Of a stretch of DNA of 64,000 nucleotides, positions 1-8,948 are shown one piece after another; position 1 is the stretch's first letter, and each line of letters opens with the position of its first letter. Both the position numbers and the translations under genes were made by a program. The DNA comes from Acidobacteriota bacterium (GTDB taxonomy: Bacteria > Acidobacteriota > Thermoanaerobaculia > Multivoradales > JBCCEF01). The notes under the pieces were generated by a model. That model did no database searches. It saw nothing but the letters and a program-made list of their open reading frames with translations, and had not been told where the DNA came from. The stretch covers positions 1-64,000 of the forward strand of contig JBCCEF010000019.1 in the NCBI GenBank assembly GCA_039030395.1, read 5' to 3'.

Positions 1-1
1 C

Positions 2-490
2 ATGCAGGACGTGGCGGGGCGCCTGTCGAACCGCGTGCAGCTCACCACGGACGGCCACCGGCCCTACCTAGAGGCGGTCGAGGATGCCTTCGGCGCGGAT
101 GTGGACTACGCCATGCTCCAGAAGCTCTACGGGAGCGATCCTCAAGCCGAGAAGCGGTACAGCCCGGCGAAGTGCAAGGGCGCTACTGTCAACGTCGTGC
201 AAGGCGATCCAGAACCCTGTCACGTCTCTACGTCCTACGTGGAGCGCTCCAACCTGACGATGCGGATGAGCATGCGGCGCTTCACCAGGTTGACCAACGC
301 ATTCTCCAAGAAGGTCGAGAACCACGCCGCAGCGATCGAGCTGCACTTCATGGTCTACAACTTCGTGAGGCCCCACGGCTCGCTCAAGACCGAGACGGAC
401 AACAAGGTGACGCCCGCGATGGCCGCAGGAATCGCCCGCCGGCCCTGGACTCTAGAGCAGGTGGTAGGGCTCCTGGATCCAAAAAGTTGA
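2..490 (+). CDS. IS1-like transposase, C-terminal part (5' end outside window)
   Basis: The C-terminal half of a DDE transposase. The first visible Met is at the window edge and is probably internal. A conserved Asp lies in TTDGHRPY and the catalytic Glu in YVERSNLTMR, followed by RRFTRLTNAFSKK and a His. This order (VERxNLxxR, FSKK, H) is that of IS1-family InsB-type transposases. The C terminus (VTPAMAAGIARRPW) resembles tails of chromosomal IS1-like elements. It sits directly upstream of rpsP, where ffh is often found, so the element has probably inserted near the head of the translation operon. Family assignment is from motif recognition only. Confidence 0.75.
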   Translation: MQDVAGRLSNRVQLTTDGHRPYLEAVEDAFGADVDYAMLQKLYGSDPQAEKRYSPAKCKGATVNVVQGDPEPCHVSTSYVERSNLTMRMSMRRFTRLTNAFSKKVENHAAAIELHFMVYNFVRPHGSLKTETDNKVTPAMAAGIARRPWTLEQVVGLLDPKS

Positions 491-510
491 AACTGAGCCA
501 CTACCCTGTC
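484..510. mobile_element. possible right end of the IS element
   Basis: Just after the transposase stop is a stretch (AAGTTGAAACTGAGCCACTA and following bases) that looks like an IS terminal repeat. The left end is outside the window, so neither an inverted repeat nor a target duplication can be checked. Confidence 0.25.
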
Positions 511-520
511 CGGAAGGTGT

Positions 521-550
521 TTGGACCTCACCGCTCGATCCTGTTAGACT
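521..550 (+). promoter_or_regulatory. candidate sigma70 promoter for rpsP operon
   Basis: TTGGAC (521-526) and TAGACT (545-550) are separated by 18 nt, close to the -35/-10 consensus. It lies between the transposase and rpsP and would give a leader of about 150 nt. Based on sequence match only. Confidence 0.4.
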
Positions 551-706
551 GGTAGCTTCGTGTGGGGGCCGGCTCGCGTGGGCCGCAGAAACGTTCAGAC
601 GGCCGGTCGGCACCCCCCCGAACAGTTGGTCCTCGGGTCGCATATGGATTTCTTGGTGTCGGCTCTCGAGGGCACCCAATCTTCAGGTGATGTGGAGGTA
701 CGTGAG

Positions 707-970
707 ATGTTGAAGATTCGACTCCGTCGGATGGGGGCTCGGAATGCGCCCTTTTATCGTGTCGTGGTGTCCGACGGTCGCAGTACTCCTACCGCGGCGG
801 CGGTGGAAGAGGTCGGTTTCTACGATCCCCGGCGGCGGCCGGCCGAGGTGAATATTGACCGTGAGCGGGTCGAGTATTGGGTTTCCAAGGGTGCTCGGAT
901 GTCCGACACGGTGAAGTCGCTCATGAAGCGGAGCACCCCGGAGATGGCGGAGGCTGCGCCGAGTGCCTGA
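707..970 (+). CDS. rpsP: 30S ribosomal protein S16
   Basis: Small-subunit ribosomal protein of 87 aa, the usual S16 length. It begins with the typical MLKIRLRRMGARNAPFYRVV, followed by VVSDGRSTPTAAAVEEVGFYDPR. The start at 707 is chosen because GGAGG (694-698) lies 8 nt upstream and because the family begins at this Met; an open frame back to 560 is not conserved protein. It is first in the rpsP-khpA-rimM-trmD-rplS-rnhB order. Its stop overlaps the khpA start by 8 nt, implying translational coupling. Confidence 0.97.
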   Translation: MLKIRLRRMGARNAPFYRVVVSDGRSTPTAAAVEEVGFYDPRRRPAEVNIDRERVEYWVSKGARMSDTVKSLMKRSTPEMAEAAPSA

Positions 971-1205
971 GCTACGGGAGAGCCTCGAAGATCTGGTGCG
1001 CTTGATGGTCGACTACCCGGAAGAGGTGGCGATCGACGAGTTCATGGACGGTGACGAAAACGTCTTTGAACTGACCGTCGCGCAGAGCGATCTCGGCAAG
1101 GTCATCGGCCGCCAGGGGCGCACGGCGCGGGCATTGCGCACATTGCTCGATGCTCGCGGCGCGCTGGAAGACAAGCTGTACGATCTCGACATCGTTGACG
1201 ACTGA
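963..1205 (+). CDS. khpA: KH-domain RNA-binding protein KhpA
   Basis: An 80-residue single type II KH domain protein (YlqC/KhpA family), which binds RNA and in other bacteria acts in cell-division and envelope control. The GxxG loop is visible in KVIGRQGRTARALRTLL (about residues 40-56). It starts with GTG inside the 3' end of rpsP, the usual place for khpA between rpsP and rimM. The preceding part (ESLEDLVRLMVDYPEEV) is typical of the family N terminus. Confidence 0.93.
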   Translation: MPELRESLEDLVRLMVDYPEEVAIDEFMDGDENVFELTVAQSDLGKVIGRQGRTARALRTLLDARGALEDKLYDLDIVDD

Positions 1206-1352
1206 GTTGTCGTCGACGAGCCGGGCTAACGCTTGATCGAGGTCGCTCCGCGGGTCGCCTGATCTGGAACGACCTGCCCCGGGCTTCTTCCCTTCCTGCA
1301 GAAACCGCCGCCTTCGACCGTCGGCGGAATCCTCTTTTTCCCCGAGCCAGCG

Positions 1353-1913
1353 ATGTCAGACCGTGAACAGGCGGACTCTTCGGACTCCGAGATGATCGCC
1401 GTCGGCCGAATCGTTCGGCCCCACGGCGTTCGCGGGGAAGCCTCCGTCGAGGCCCTTACGGAGAATTCGGCGCGCTGGAAAAAGGGTTCTCGGTTGCGTT
1501 TGCACTTTCGGGATCGGCCGCCGGAACGGACCCTCGAGGTGGCGAGCAGCCGGGTGCACCGAGAGCGCATTCTGGTGCGATTCGCCGGGGTCGAGGATCG
1601 CGACGCGGTCGAGAAACTGCGCGGCGGCTGGCTCTCCGTTGCGCGCGGCGAGGTGCCGCCCGCCGAGGCCGGGTCCTTCTACCAGTTCGAGCTGATCGGC
1701 TGTACCTGCCGCGATACTGAGCAAGGACACCTCGGAGAAGTGGTCGAGGTGGTCGAGGACGGGGGTGGTTTTCTCCTGATCGTGGACGATGGCGAACGCC
1801 GGGTACCGATTCCCTTCGCCCGGGATCTGCTCGCAGAGGTCAACGTCGCCGGTGGCGAGATTGTAGTGAATTTGCCGGAAGGACTGCTCGAAACGTGCGC
1901 ATCCAGGTCCTGA
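1353..1913 (+). CDS. rimM: 16S rRNA processing protein RimM
   Basis: Assembly factor for the 30S head, binding S19. It has 186 aa. The N-terminal RimM beta-barrel opens with IAVGRIVRPHGVRGEASVE, and the C-terminal PRC-barrel contains GSFYQFELIGCTC and VPIPFARDLLAEVN. An 18-residue polar N-terminal lead (MSDREQADSSDSE) precedes the conserved core, so a slightly later start cannot be excluded, but no better start with a ribosome site is seen. The 3' end overlaps trmD by 19 nt. Confidence 0.95.
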   Translation: MSDREQADSSDSEMIAVGRIVRPHGVRGEASVEALTENSARWKKGSRLRLHFRDRPPERTLEVASSRVHRERILVRFAGVEDRDAVEKLRGGWLSVARGEVPPAEAGSFYQFELIGCTCRDTEQGHLGEVVEVVEDGGGFLLIVDDGERRVPIPFARDLLAEVNVAGGEIVVNLPEGLLETCASRS

Positions 1914-2695
1914 CCATTTTCCCGCAGATCTTCAGGCCCTTCCTAGCTACCAGCCTGGTCGGGCGGGCACTGGAAGAGGGCTTGATGCAGGTGACCGTTC
2001 ACGATCTGCGGGACTTTTCCGAGGATCGCCACCGCTCCGTCGATGACGAACCCTACGGCGGCGGCGGCGGCATGGTGATGACCGCTCGGCCTTGGCTGAC
2101 GGCGGTGCGCGAGGTCGGCAGCGGCGCGGCCCACCGGGTGTTGCTTTCGCCGCAGGGGAAGCGCCTCGACGAACAGGGCGTCCGCCGCTTTGCGGACTAT
2201 CCGGAACTGATCCTCCTATGCGGTCGCTACGAGGCGATCGACGAGCGGGTTCGCCGACGGGTGGTGGACGAGGAGATTTCGATTGGCGATTACGTGTTGT
2301 CCGGCGGCGAAGTGCCGGCGATGGTGTTGATCGAGGCCGTGTCGCGGCAGATCCCTGGCGTGGTGGGCTACGGTCCGTCGGTGGAGAACGACAGTTTCCG
2401 GGCAGGATTGCTCGATTACCCCCACTACACCCGCCCGGCGGAAGTGGAGGGGATGGCCGTACCGCAGGTACTGCTCTCCGGCGATCACGCGGCGATCGAG
2501 CGCTGGCGTCGCCGCGAGGCCCTGCGGGCGACTCGCGCCAAGCGGCCGGACCTGCTGGCCGAAGCCGAGCTTTCAAAAACCGATCGGGCGCTGCTGTCGG
2601 AAGCGTTGGAAGCGGAACCTGAAATGAACGAAATATCAGAGAATGAGGCGGTTGCGGACCCGAGAGTTGCGGAGACGCCCCCGTCTGGGAAATAA
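1895..2695 (+). CDS. trmD: tRNA (guanine-N1)-methyltransferase
   Basis: SPOUT-class methyltransferase making m1G37 in tRNA. It has 266 aa; the family core is about 230-240. Diagnostic motifs are MRIQVLTIFPQIF at the N terminus, DDEPYGGGGGMVM, LLCGRYEAIDERV and the knot motif SIGDYVLSGGEVPAMV. It starts with GTG at 1895 inside the rimM end. About 30 residues at the C terminus (EAEPEMNEISENEAV...) are an acidic extension beyond the conserved domain. Confidence 0.97.
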   Translation: MRIQVLTIFPQIFRPFLATSLVGRALEEGLMQVTVHDLRDFSEDRHRSVDDEPYGGGGGMVMTARPWLTAVREVGSGAAHRVLLSPQGKRLDEQGVRRFADYPELILLCGRYEAIDERVRRRVVDEEISIGDYVLSGGEVPAMVLIEAVSRQIPGVVGYGPSVENDSFRAGLLDYPHYTRPAEVEGMAVPQVLLSGDHAAIERWRRREALRATRAKRPDLLAEAELSKTDRALLSEALEAEPEMNEISENEAVADPRVAETPPSGK

Positions 2696-2774
2696 TCCAA
2701 GGCTCGCCTCAGGGCGTGCGATTCCGTTCGGTGATCGGTAGCCGGACGCAGATTTCAGTCGAGGGAAATGGACC

Positions 2775-3122
2775 ATGAACGACCTTCAAAGCGTCGAAGC
2801 CGCCTACCAGCGGGACGACATTCCCGAGTTTCGTGCCGGCGACATGGTGCGCGTGCACGTGCGCGTTGTCGAAGGCGACAAGCAGCGTATCCAGATTTTC
2901 CAGGGCGTGGTGATCGCCCGTCGCGGTAGCGGCACCCGGGAGACCTTTATGGTGCGCAAGATGTCCGGTGCCTACGGCGTCGAGCGGATCTTCCCGATCC
3001 ACTCGCCGATCATCGACAAACTCGAAGTGGTGCGGCACGGCAAAGTGCGCCGTGCGAAGCTGTACTACCTGCGGAATCTCCGTGGCAAGGCGGCCCGCAT
3101 CGAAGAACGCCGGATCGATTAG
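2775..3122 (+). CDS. rplS: 50S ribosomal protein L19
   Basis: Large-subunit protein of 115 aa, the standard length. Clear L19 motifs: [55 protein letters not shown] and the C-terminal [17 protein letters not shown]. It lies 79 nt after trmD. Its TAG stop is followed immediately by the first hairpin of the composite repeat (3123), which may serve as the operon's internal terminator or attenuator. Confidence 0.97.
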   Translation: MNDLQSVEAAYQRDDIPEFRAGDMVRVHVRVVEGDKQRIQIFQGVVIARRGSGTRETFMVRKMSGAYGVERIFPIHSPIIDKLEVVRHGKVRRAKLYYLRNLRGKAARIEERRID

Positions 3123-3325
3123 TCGTTCTGCTGAGTTGCGCTTCGCGCATGATCTCAGCAAGAACGACCCATGTCTGTTTTCAGGGGGCTGGGCGCCCCC
3201 TCGCCCGAAAAACCAAGGTTTTCCGGGCTCACCCCGTCCACGGCGGCTCGCGCCGCCGCCGAGCCCTTCGGACTCGGTCGCAGCGTTGGACTTGCGAGTC
3301 CCTTTACGGACTCACTCCGATGGAC
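3123..3325. repeat. composite hairpin repeat, copy 1 (reverse orientation)
   Basis: Intergenic element between rplS and rnhB. A terminal hairpin at 3123-3167 pairs TCGTTCTGCTGAG with CTCAGCAAGAACGA. Next is the shared core, here in reverse orientation: GGGGGCTGGGCGCCCCCTC (hairpin 3), then a stem of type CCGAAAA/TTTTCCGG (hairpin 2), then GGCGGC/GCCGCC (hairpin 1). Beyond these is a GGACT/AGTCC hairpin near 3290. The same modules recur at five other places in this window. An open frame through this copy makes a false N-terminal extension of RnhB. Confidence 0.8.
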
Positions 3326-3365
3326 GAGTGGAATTCGTTTCCGCTCCAAGACCTTGGGAGCACAC

Positions 3366-4037
3366 GTGGCGTCGAAGACGATGGTCCAGCTCTTTGCGGA
3401 GGCCTACCGTCTACGCCTGCTGTGCTCGCTCGAAGAGCATCTCGCTCAGTGCGGGTATCCGCTGGTCGCCGGCGTCGATGAAGCCGGCCGCGGTGCCCTT
3501 GCCGGTCCGGTGATGGCCGCGGCGGTGATCCCCGATCCCGCCTGCCGGATCCCTGGCGTTGATGACAGCAAGCAGGTCGGACCGGCGGAGCGCGAGCAGC
3601 TCGCCGAGGCGATTCGGAGTACCGCCATCGCCTGGTCCTGTGTCGCCGTCGAGGCGGCGGTGATCGATCGGATCAATATCCTCGAGGCCACCCGGGTCGC
3701 CATGCGGCGCTCCCTGGAAGGTCTTTCCCCGACGCCGGACATCGCCTTGATCGATGCCGTCTCCCTCGCCGATCCGCCGTGCCCTTGCCTGCCGGTTGTC
3801 CGCGGCGATGCGATGAGCTACGCCATCGCTTGTGCTTCGATCCTCGCCAAGACCGAGCGTGACCGCCGGATGGTGGCCCTGGGCGAGACCTACCCCCACT
3901 ATGGATTCCCCGGCCACAAGGGCTATGGTGCCCAGCGACATCGCGACGCCCTGCAGGCCTACGGACCGAGCCCGGTTCACCGTCTGACCTTCCGCTCGGT
4001 GCTGCCGCAGCGGGCGGCCGCCGGAGGAGTGAGCTGA
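3366..4037 (+). CDS. rnhB: ribonuclease HII
   Basis: Endonuclease that nicks RNA in RNA/DNA hybrids and removes ribonucleotides from DNA. About 223 aa. The metal-binding acidic residues are visible in VAGVDEAGRGALAGPV (Asp38, Glu39), in the LIDAVSL segment and in ILAKTERDR. GTG 3366 is chosen because GGGAG (3356-3360) lies 5 nt upstream; ATG 3381 is the alternative. The open frame back to 3171 is translated repeat DNA, not protein. The stop overlaps the next start (TGATG), so it is coupled to the TPR gene. Confidence 0.93.
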   Translation: MASKTMVQLFAEAYRLRLLCSLEEHLAQCGYPLVAGVDEAGRGALAGPVMAAAVIPDPACRIPGVDDSKQVGPAEREQLAEAIRSTAIAWSCVAVEAAVIDRINILEATRVAMRRSLEGLSPTPDIALIDAVSLADPPCPCLPVVRGDAMSYAIACASILAKTERDRRMVALGETYPHYGFPGHKGYGAQRHRDALQAYGPSPVHRLTFRSVLPQRAAAGGVS

Positions 4038-6727
4038 TGGCCGCGCGTCGGGAACAGGTGGTCAAGACGGCGGAGAAGTTCGTCGCCCGGGGCAAGATCG
4101 AAGCGGCCATCCGGGAGTACCGCAAGGTGCTCGGGGAAAATCCCAACGATTCCACCACCCTCAACCGGGTGGGCGATCTCTATGCCCGCATCGAGCGCAT
4201 CGACGAGGCCGTCGAGCTGTTCTCGCAGATTGCCGAGAATTACACCAAGGACGGCTTCTTCGTCAAAGCGATCGCGATCTACAAGAAGATCATCAAGCTG
4301 GACCCCACCCGCCTGGACGCCATCGAGCACCTGGCGGAACTCTACGACCGGCAAGGCTTGGTCAACGAGGCGCGCACCCAGTACCAGGTGCTGGCGGATT
4401 ACTACCTGAACCACGGCAACCGTGGTTCCGCGCTCTCCGCTTACGAGCGCATGGCGGCGCTGGAGCCGGACAATCCGAGCCACCACGTCAAACTCGCCGA
4501 GCTGTACCAGGCGCAGAAGATGACCGCCAAGGCGATCGGTGAGTATCGGATCATCGCCGAGTTGATGATCTCCCACGAGCGGCCGGAGGAAGCGGCCAAG
4601 GTCTACGAGCGCGCCCTCGACGTAGACGCCTCGGATGTCGGCTTCATCACCGATGCGGTGCTGCGCCTGCGGGAAGCCGGCCAAACCGGGGCGGCGGCTC
4701 ACCTGCTGGCCGCCGCCGTGCGGCTCAACCCCGAAGCCCAGAGCGTCGCCAGCCTGGTGGCGGCGGAAGAGCGCGGCAAAGCTGCGCAGGCGTCTGTGCC
4801 GGTGGAGGAGGTCACCTTGGGCGACGGTGCGGCGGCCGCGGCGTCGTCGCCGTATTCCGGCGAGAGCTCTGTCCAGGAAGCCGCCCCCGCGGTGGTTGTT
4901 CCGGTCGCAGAGCGGGATGAAGAGATCGTGCCGGTGGTTGAGGACGACACCCTGTACGACCTGGATCTGACGGTCGGCGAAGGGGATGTCGCCGAACCGC
5001 CCTCAGCCTATGAGGAGGCGAGTGCCGCGCCTATCGCCGAAGAGGTGGCCGCCGAAGCGGCGGAGGCACTGGAAGGCGAGGAGATCGAACTCGATCTCGA
5101 CGATGTCTTTGTCCTCGACCTCGATCAGGAGGAAGCGCCGGCGAGTCTGGTGCAGCCACCGGCGGATCTTCTGCCGCCGGAGAGTCCTGCGGAGGCCGCT
5201 CCAACCGCTGTTGAGCCGGCGGCAGCTGCCGATGTCGAGCGAACGCTGCCGGAGATTGAGCCGCTGCCGGACCTCGAGGAGAATTTCTTCGAGCTGGATG
5301 TGGATGAAGCCGTCGGCGACGACGTCCCCGGCGTTGAAGTGGCCGCGCGGTCGGATCTTTCCCCGGCCGAGGACTTCTCGCTGCCGGAGGAAGGGCCAGC
5401 GGCCGCCGACGACGCCATCGACGAAGACTTCCTGGAGCGCACCGCGGCGGAACTCCAGCCGGTGGCTGTACGGCCCGAAGAAGATCTCTTCACGGAGGCC
5501 GAGGTGCTGGCCAAGTACGGTCTGGAAGAAAAGGCGATGGAGCGCCTGGAAGAGGTGCTCGATCTGGACCCTCATCACCTCGGCGCCATGGCGCTGCTGG
5601 TTCGGTTCGACCTGGAGAAGGGGCGGCACCATCAGGTCTTGGCCCGGGCCAACGAGCTGGCTTCTCTGGCGGCGGACGAGGCGGATGGCCCTTGGCCGGA
5701 GCTGCGGCAGCAGCTCCTCGACGCTGGCTACAAGCTCGAAGGAAACCAGGTATTGGCCCCGCCGGCACGGACCTTGGCGGAGGCGGATGTCGGCCACCTG
5801 CTGGATGGATTGATGGACGAGGCGCCACCGGTCGCCGAGGCGCCGGCGGCTCCACCGCCGCCTCGCCGCAAGGTGCGAGATGCCTCCATCGAGGAAGCCC
5901 TGGCGAGCCTTGAAACGACTTTTCAGTCCGGCAAGAAGGCGCTTCGGCAAGGGGTGGAGCCGGCGGCCGGCGAAGAGGCGCCGGCAGCGGATGTGTTCGA
6001 AGCGGCGCCCTCCGCGGAGCCGGCAGTTCCGGAAGCGCAGGCACCGGAGGCACAAGCTGAGGAACCACAGCCTCAGGATGTGCCCGCTCCGGCGGCCGAG
6101 GACGACCCGGAGGACAGCGGCGTTCGGTGGCTCGACGAGGTGGGCGAGGCGCCTCCGGCAGAAGCCGGCGAAACGCCTGCGGTGGTCGACGATGTGTTCG
6201 AGGACGAAGACGACTTTTTCGACCTGGCCGCCGAGATCGAGCAGGAGCTGGATGCAGAAGATTCCCTCACCGAGGCCATCGAAACGCCGGCCGAGCCCTC
6301 CCTGGAGGAAATCGTCGAGGGTTTCAAGCAGGGAGTGGCCGAGAATCTCTCGCCGGAGGACTTCGATACCCACTTCAACCTCGGCATCGCCTACCGCGAA
6401 ATGGGGCTGCTGGACGAGGCGATCGGCGAGTTTCAGCTCGCGTCCAAGGATCCGGGCCGATTGGTCGAGTGCTGCTCGATGCTCGGCCTCTGTTTCCTGG
6501 AGAAGGGCCTGCCGGACCTGGCCGTCAAGTGGTATCGGCGCGGCTTGGAGAGCCCAACCCTCGCGGAGGAAGACCGCCACGGCTTGCTCTACGACCTCGG
6601 CAACCTCTACCTGGATGCCGGCGACTTTGAGCAGGCCCACGAGGTCTTCGTCGACATCTACGGTGTCAACTCCAACTATCGCGACGTGGTCGCCAAGCTC
6701 GAAGAGATCGCCGCGCGAGCAAGATGA
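4037..6727 (+). CDS. large acidic TPR protein
   Basis: An 896-aa tetratricopeptide-repeat protein without signal peptide, so probably cytoplasmic and a scaffold for protein partners. Residues 1-220 hold about six TPRs (AAIREYRKVLGENPNDSTTL, AIAIYKKIIKLDPTRLDAIE). Residues about 250-470 and 590-750 are low-complexity, very Ala/Glu/Pro-rich acidic linkers. A further TPR pair lies around 480-535 (EEKAMERLEEVLDLDPHHL) and the last TPRs around 775-890 (HFNLGIAYREMGLLDEAIGE). It is coupled to rnhB upstream and to the next gene by an ATGA overlap. The exact function is unknown; similar TPR-acidic-TPR proteins occur in Acidobacteriota and Myxococcota. Confidence 0.85.
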   Translation: MAARREQVVKTAEKFVARGKIEAAIREYRKVLGENPNDSTTLNRVGDLYARIERIDEAVELFSQIAENYTKDGFFVKAIAIYKKIIKLDPTRLDAIEHLAELYDRQGLVNEARTQYQVLADYYLNHGNRGSALSAYERMAALEPDNPSHHVKLAELYQAQKMTAKAIGEYRIIAELMISHERPEEAAKVYERALDVDASDVGFITDAVLRLREAGQTGAAAHLLAAAVRLNPEAQSVASLVAAEERGKAAQASVPVEEVTLGDGAAAAASSPYSGESSVQEAAPAVVVPVAERDEEIVPVVEDDTLYDLDLTVGEGDVAEPPSAYEEASAAPIAEEVAAEAAEALEGEEIELDLDDVFVLDLDQEEAPASLVQPPADLLPPESPAEAAPTAVEPAAAADVERTLPEIEPLPDLEENFFELDVDEAVGDDVPGVEVAARSDLSPAEDFSLPEEGPAAADDAIDEDFLERTAAELQPVAVRPEEDLFTEAEVLAKYGLEEKAMERLEEVLDLDPHHLGAMALLVRFDLEKGRHHQVLARANELASLAADEADGPWPELRQQLLDAGYKLEGNQVLAPPARTLAEADVGHLLDGLMDEAPPVAEAPAAPPPPRRKVRDASIEEALASLETTFQSGKKALRQGVEPAAGEEAPAADVFEAAPSAEPAVPEAQAPEAQAEEPQPQDVPAPAAEDDPEDSGVRWLDEVGEAPPAEAGETPAVVDDVFEDEDDFFDLAAEIEQELDAEDSLTEAIETPAEPSLEEIVEGFKQGVAENLSPEDFDTHFNLGIAYREMGLLDEAIGEFQLASKDPGRLVECCSMLGLCFLEKGLPDLAVKWYRRGLESPTLAEEDRHGLLYDLGNLYLDAGDFEQAHEVFVDIYGVNSNYRDVVAKLEEIAARAR

Positions 6728-7821
6728 CTTCCGAACGTAGGATCACGTGGATCGTCGCCGCGGTCGCGACCTTGGCGCTGGCGGCCTTTCTCTTTGGACC
6801 GGTGCTCAAAGAAAAGGTCGCTCCGGAACCGGTGGCGGCGTGGGTCGCGATCCAGCCGGCGGGAGCCACCGCCGCCACCCTCGGGCCGGTGGATCTGGCC
6901 GCCGGAACCTCCTTTCGCCTGCACGCGGTGCTCGAAGCGAAGGACGGCAGCGAGTCCGTCTTCTATACCGAGGCGCCGGCCCTGGAGCGGGCCGGTCATA
7001 CCCTGCCGGCGGCGTCCGTCCGCCCGTGGGATCGGCGACCGGATGTCCGGATTCTGTGGTTCACCGTCGAAGGCGCCGTACCGTTCTTGCGCATTCAGCC
7101 GGACCAAACCCTCGACCGTTTTCGCTACGCTGCTTTCTTTCGTCCCGAATGGGGCTTCGGTTGGTCGGTACCGGGTATTCTCGATCCAGCCCACGATGCG
7201 CGGTTGTCGCGAGAGGATCGCCAGGTGCGCCGGCCCTTCGGTAGCCAGCACTACCAGGTTCACATCGAGCTACGGTCGGACGCCGATGCGGAGGTCGCCT
7301 CCGAGCGGCTGGTCTCCTGGGGCTTGGGAGAGGTGCAGAGCCGCGTTGAGGAGTTCCCACGGGTGGTCGCCACCCTGCCCGGCGCCGCCGGCCCGGCGTC
7401 GGCGATGTTTGGCTTGACGCAGCTCGAACTGTCGCCTGAGGCTCCGCCTGAGGCGCGCCGCCAGCTCGCCGAGTGGACCGGAGAGCGGCTGGCCTTCGGG
7501 CGAGTGCCGCTGTTGGCGGAGATCTATCGCAGCGCCGGTCGCAACGCGGCGGAGGTGGACTGGCAGCGCATCGACCTGGTGGCCGGTCGTCCGTGGGATG
7601 ATTTCGCCGTGGGTGATCTCCTGCGGGTTGGAGACCGCTTCGTAACCCTCTTTCGCGATGCTGCCGATGCCGGCGAGGTCGGCGTGCTCGATCGCGAGGA
7701 CCTCTGTTTCGACTTTGCCCAGGGGTCCGCCGTGCGGGCCCTAAAGGATGTCTTCGAGGATCTTGGAGGCGATGTCGAATGGGCTTCGATGTCCGTCTCC
7801 GGCGCCCCTGCGACACCGTGA
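6724..7821 (+). CDS. membrane-anchored protein of unknown function
   Basis: A 365-aa protein beginning with one hydrophobic segment (WIVAAVATLALAAFLFGPVL, residues about 9-28) that is probably an uncleaved anchor, with the rest outside the inner membrane. No enzyme motif is recognised. The body is Arg/Glu/Ala-rich, with beta-type segments such as FRLHAVLEAKDGSE and a late FVTLFRDAADAGEVGVLD. The start overlaps the TPR gene stop (ATGA), so the two are co-translated and may work together, the TPR protein inside and this one at the membrane. That link is inference from gene order. Confidence 0.75.
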   Translation: MTSERRITWIVAAVATLALAAFLFGPVLKEKVAPEPVAAWVAIQPAGATAATLGPVDLAAGTSFRLHAVLEAKDGSESVFYTEAPALERAGHTLPAASVRPWDRRPDVRILWFTVEGAVPFLRIQPDQTLDRFRYAAFFRPEWGFGWSVPGILDPAHDARLSREDRQVRRPFGSQHYQVHIELRSDADAEVASERLVSWGLGEVQSRVEEFPRVVATLPGAAGPASAMFGLTQLELSPEAPPEARRQLAEWTGERLAFGRVPLLAEIYRSAGRNAAEVDWQRIDLVAGRPWDDFAVGDLLRVGDRFVTLFRDAADAGEVGVLDREDLCFDFAQGSAVRALKDVFEDLGGDVEWASMSVSGAPATP

Positions 7822-7927
7822 TACCTTCTTCTCGTGGGGCCTCCCAGGCCACCCTCTGACCACTCAGAATTCCATTCCGCCGATCGGATGAAGGCGGCTT
7901 GAACTACCCAGCTTTGCGAGGTTTCTC

Positions 7928-8938
7928 ATGACGACGAAGGTGACGCTGATCCCCGGCGACGGCATTGGGCCGGAAGTGACCGAGGCCACCCTGCGAGTGC
8001 TCGATGCGGTGCGGGCGGATATCGAATGGGAGCAACATATCGCCGGTGCCGAAGCTCTCGAAGAGTACGGTTCACCGCTGCCGGACGAGGTGCTCGACTC
8101 CATCCGGCGCAACAAGGTCGCCCTCAAGGGTCCGGTGACCACCCCCGTCGGCAAGGGCTTCAAATCGATCAACGTGCAGCTCCGCCAGGCGCTGGACCTG
8201 TTCGCCAACCTGCGGCCGACGCGCAATGTACCGTCGGTGCCGAGCCGTTTCCCGGGGGTCGATCTGGTGGTGGTGCGCGAGAACACCGAGGGGCTGTACA
8301 AGGGCATCGAACACGAAGTGGTGCCGGGGGTGGTCGAGAGCCTCAAGATCATCACCGCCAAGGGCTCCACCCGCATCGCAAAGTTTGCTTTTGAGTACGC
8401 CCGGGCGAACGGCCGCAAGCGGGTGACGGCGGTCCACAAGGCCAACATCATGAAGTTGACGGACGGCCTGTTCCTGGACTGTTTCCGCACCGTCGCCAAG
8501 GACTATCCGGAAATCGAAGCGGACGACCGCATCATCGACGCCCTCTGTATGCAGCTCGTCATGCGGCCGGAGGACTACGACGTGCTGGTGCTCGAAAACC
8601 TCTACGGCGACATCGTGTCCGATCTGTGCGCCGGACTGGTGGGCGGTCTCGGGCTGATTCCCGGCGCCAACATCGGGTCCGACGAGGCGGTGTTCGAGGC
8701 GGTCCACGGCAGCGCGCCGGACATTGCCGGCCAGAACCTCGCCAACCCCATGGCGCTGATGCGCTCGGCCATCCTGATGCTGCTGCACCTCGGCAAGGAC
8801 GATGTCGTGGCGCGGATGCGCTCGGCGCTGCACAGCGTGGTGGTCGATCAGGGCATCCGCACCCGCGATCTCGGTGGCACCGCTTCGACCACCGAATTCA
8901 CCGACGCGGTGGTGGCCGCCGCCGAGCGCGGCGACTGA
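7928..8938 (+). CDS. NAD-dependent isocitrate dehydrogenase-type enzyme
   Basis: Beta-decarboxylating dehydrogenase family, 336 aa, the short form typical of NAD-linked isocitrate dehydrogenase, with isopropylmalate and homoisocitrate dehydrogenases as relatives. Seen: VTLIPGDGIGPEV at the N terminus, the substrate loop KGFKSINVQLRQALDLFANL, VVRENTEGLYKGIEHE, the catalytic Lys in VTAVHKANIMKLTDGLF, and the metal-binding Asp pair region YDVLVLENLYGDIVSDL. The nucleotide loop is VHGSAPDIAGQNLANP. The Ser-Ile-Asn in the substrate loop and the NTEGLYKGIEHE segment favour isocitrate. Function would be the oxidative TCA step. Confidence 0.88.
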   Translation: MTTKVTLIPGDGIGPEVTEATLRVLDAVRADIEWEQHIAGAEALEEYGSPLPDEVLDSIRRNKVALKGPVTTPVGKGFKSINVQLRQALDLFANLRPTRNVPSVPSRFPGVDLVVVRENTEGLYKGIEHEVVPGVVESLKIITAKGSTRIAKFAFEYARANGRKRVTAVHKANIMKLTDGLFLDCFRTVAKDYPEIEADDRIIDALCMQLVMRPEDYDVLVLENLYGDIVSDLCAGLVGGLGLIPGANIGSDEAVFEAVHGSAPDIAGQNLANPMALMRSAILMLLHLGKDDVVARMRSALHSVVVDQGIRTRDLGGTASTTEFTDAVVAAAERGD

Positions 8939-8948
8939 TCCCGGTCGC

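Noticed and set aside
560-706. N-terminal extension of S16
   Set aside because: Not part of the S16 family and a good ribosome site precedes ATG 707.
3171-3365. N-terminal extension of RnhB
   Set aside because: The 65 codons are translated repeat copy 1, seen also at non-coding sites; a ribosome site supports GTG 3366.
5003-6640. 545-codon minus-strand frame
   Set aside because: Antisense of the TPR protein's acidic region; Leu/Arg-rich composition is a shadow of Glu/Ala codons.
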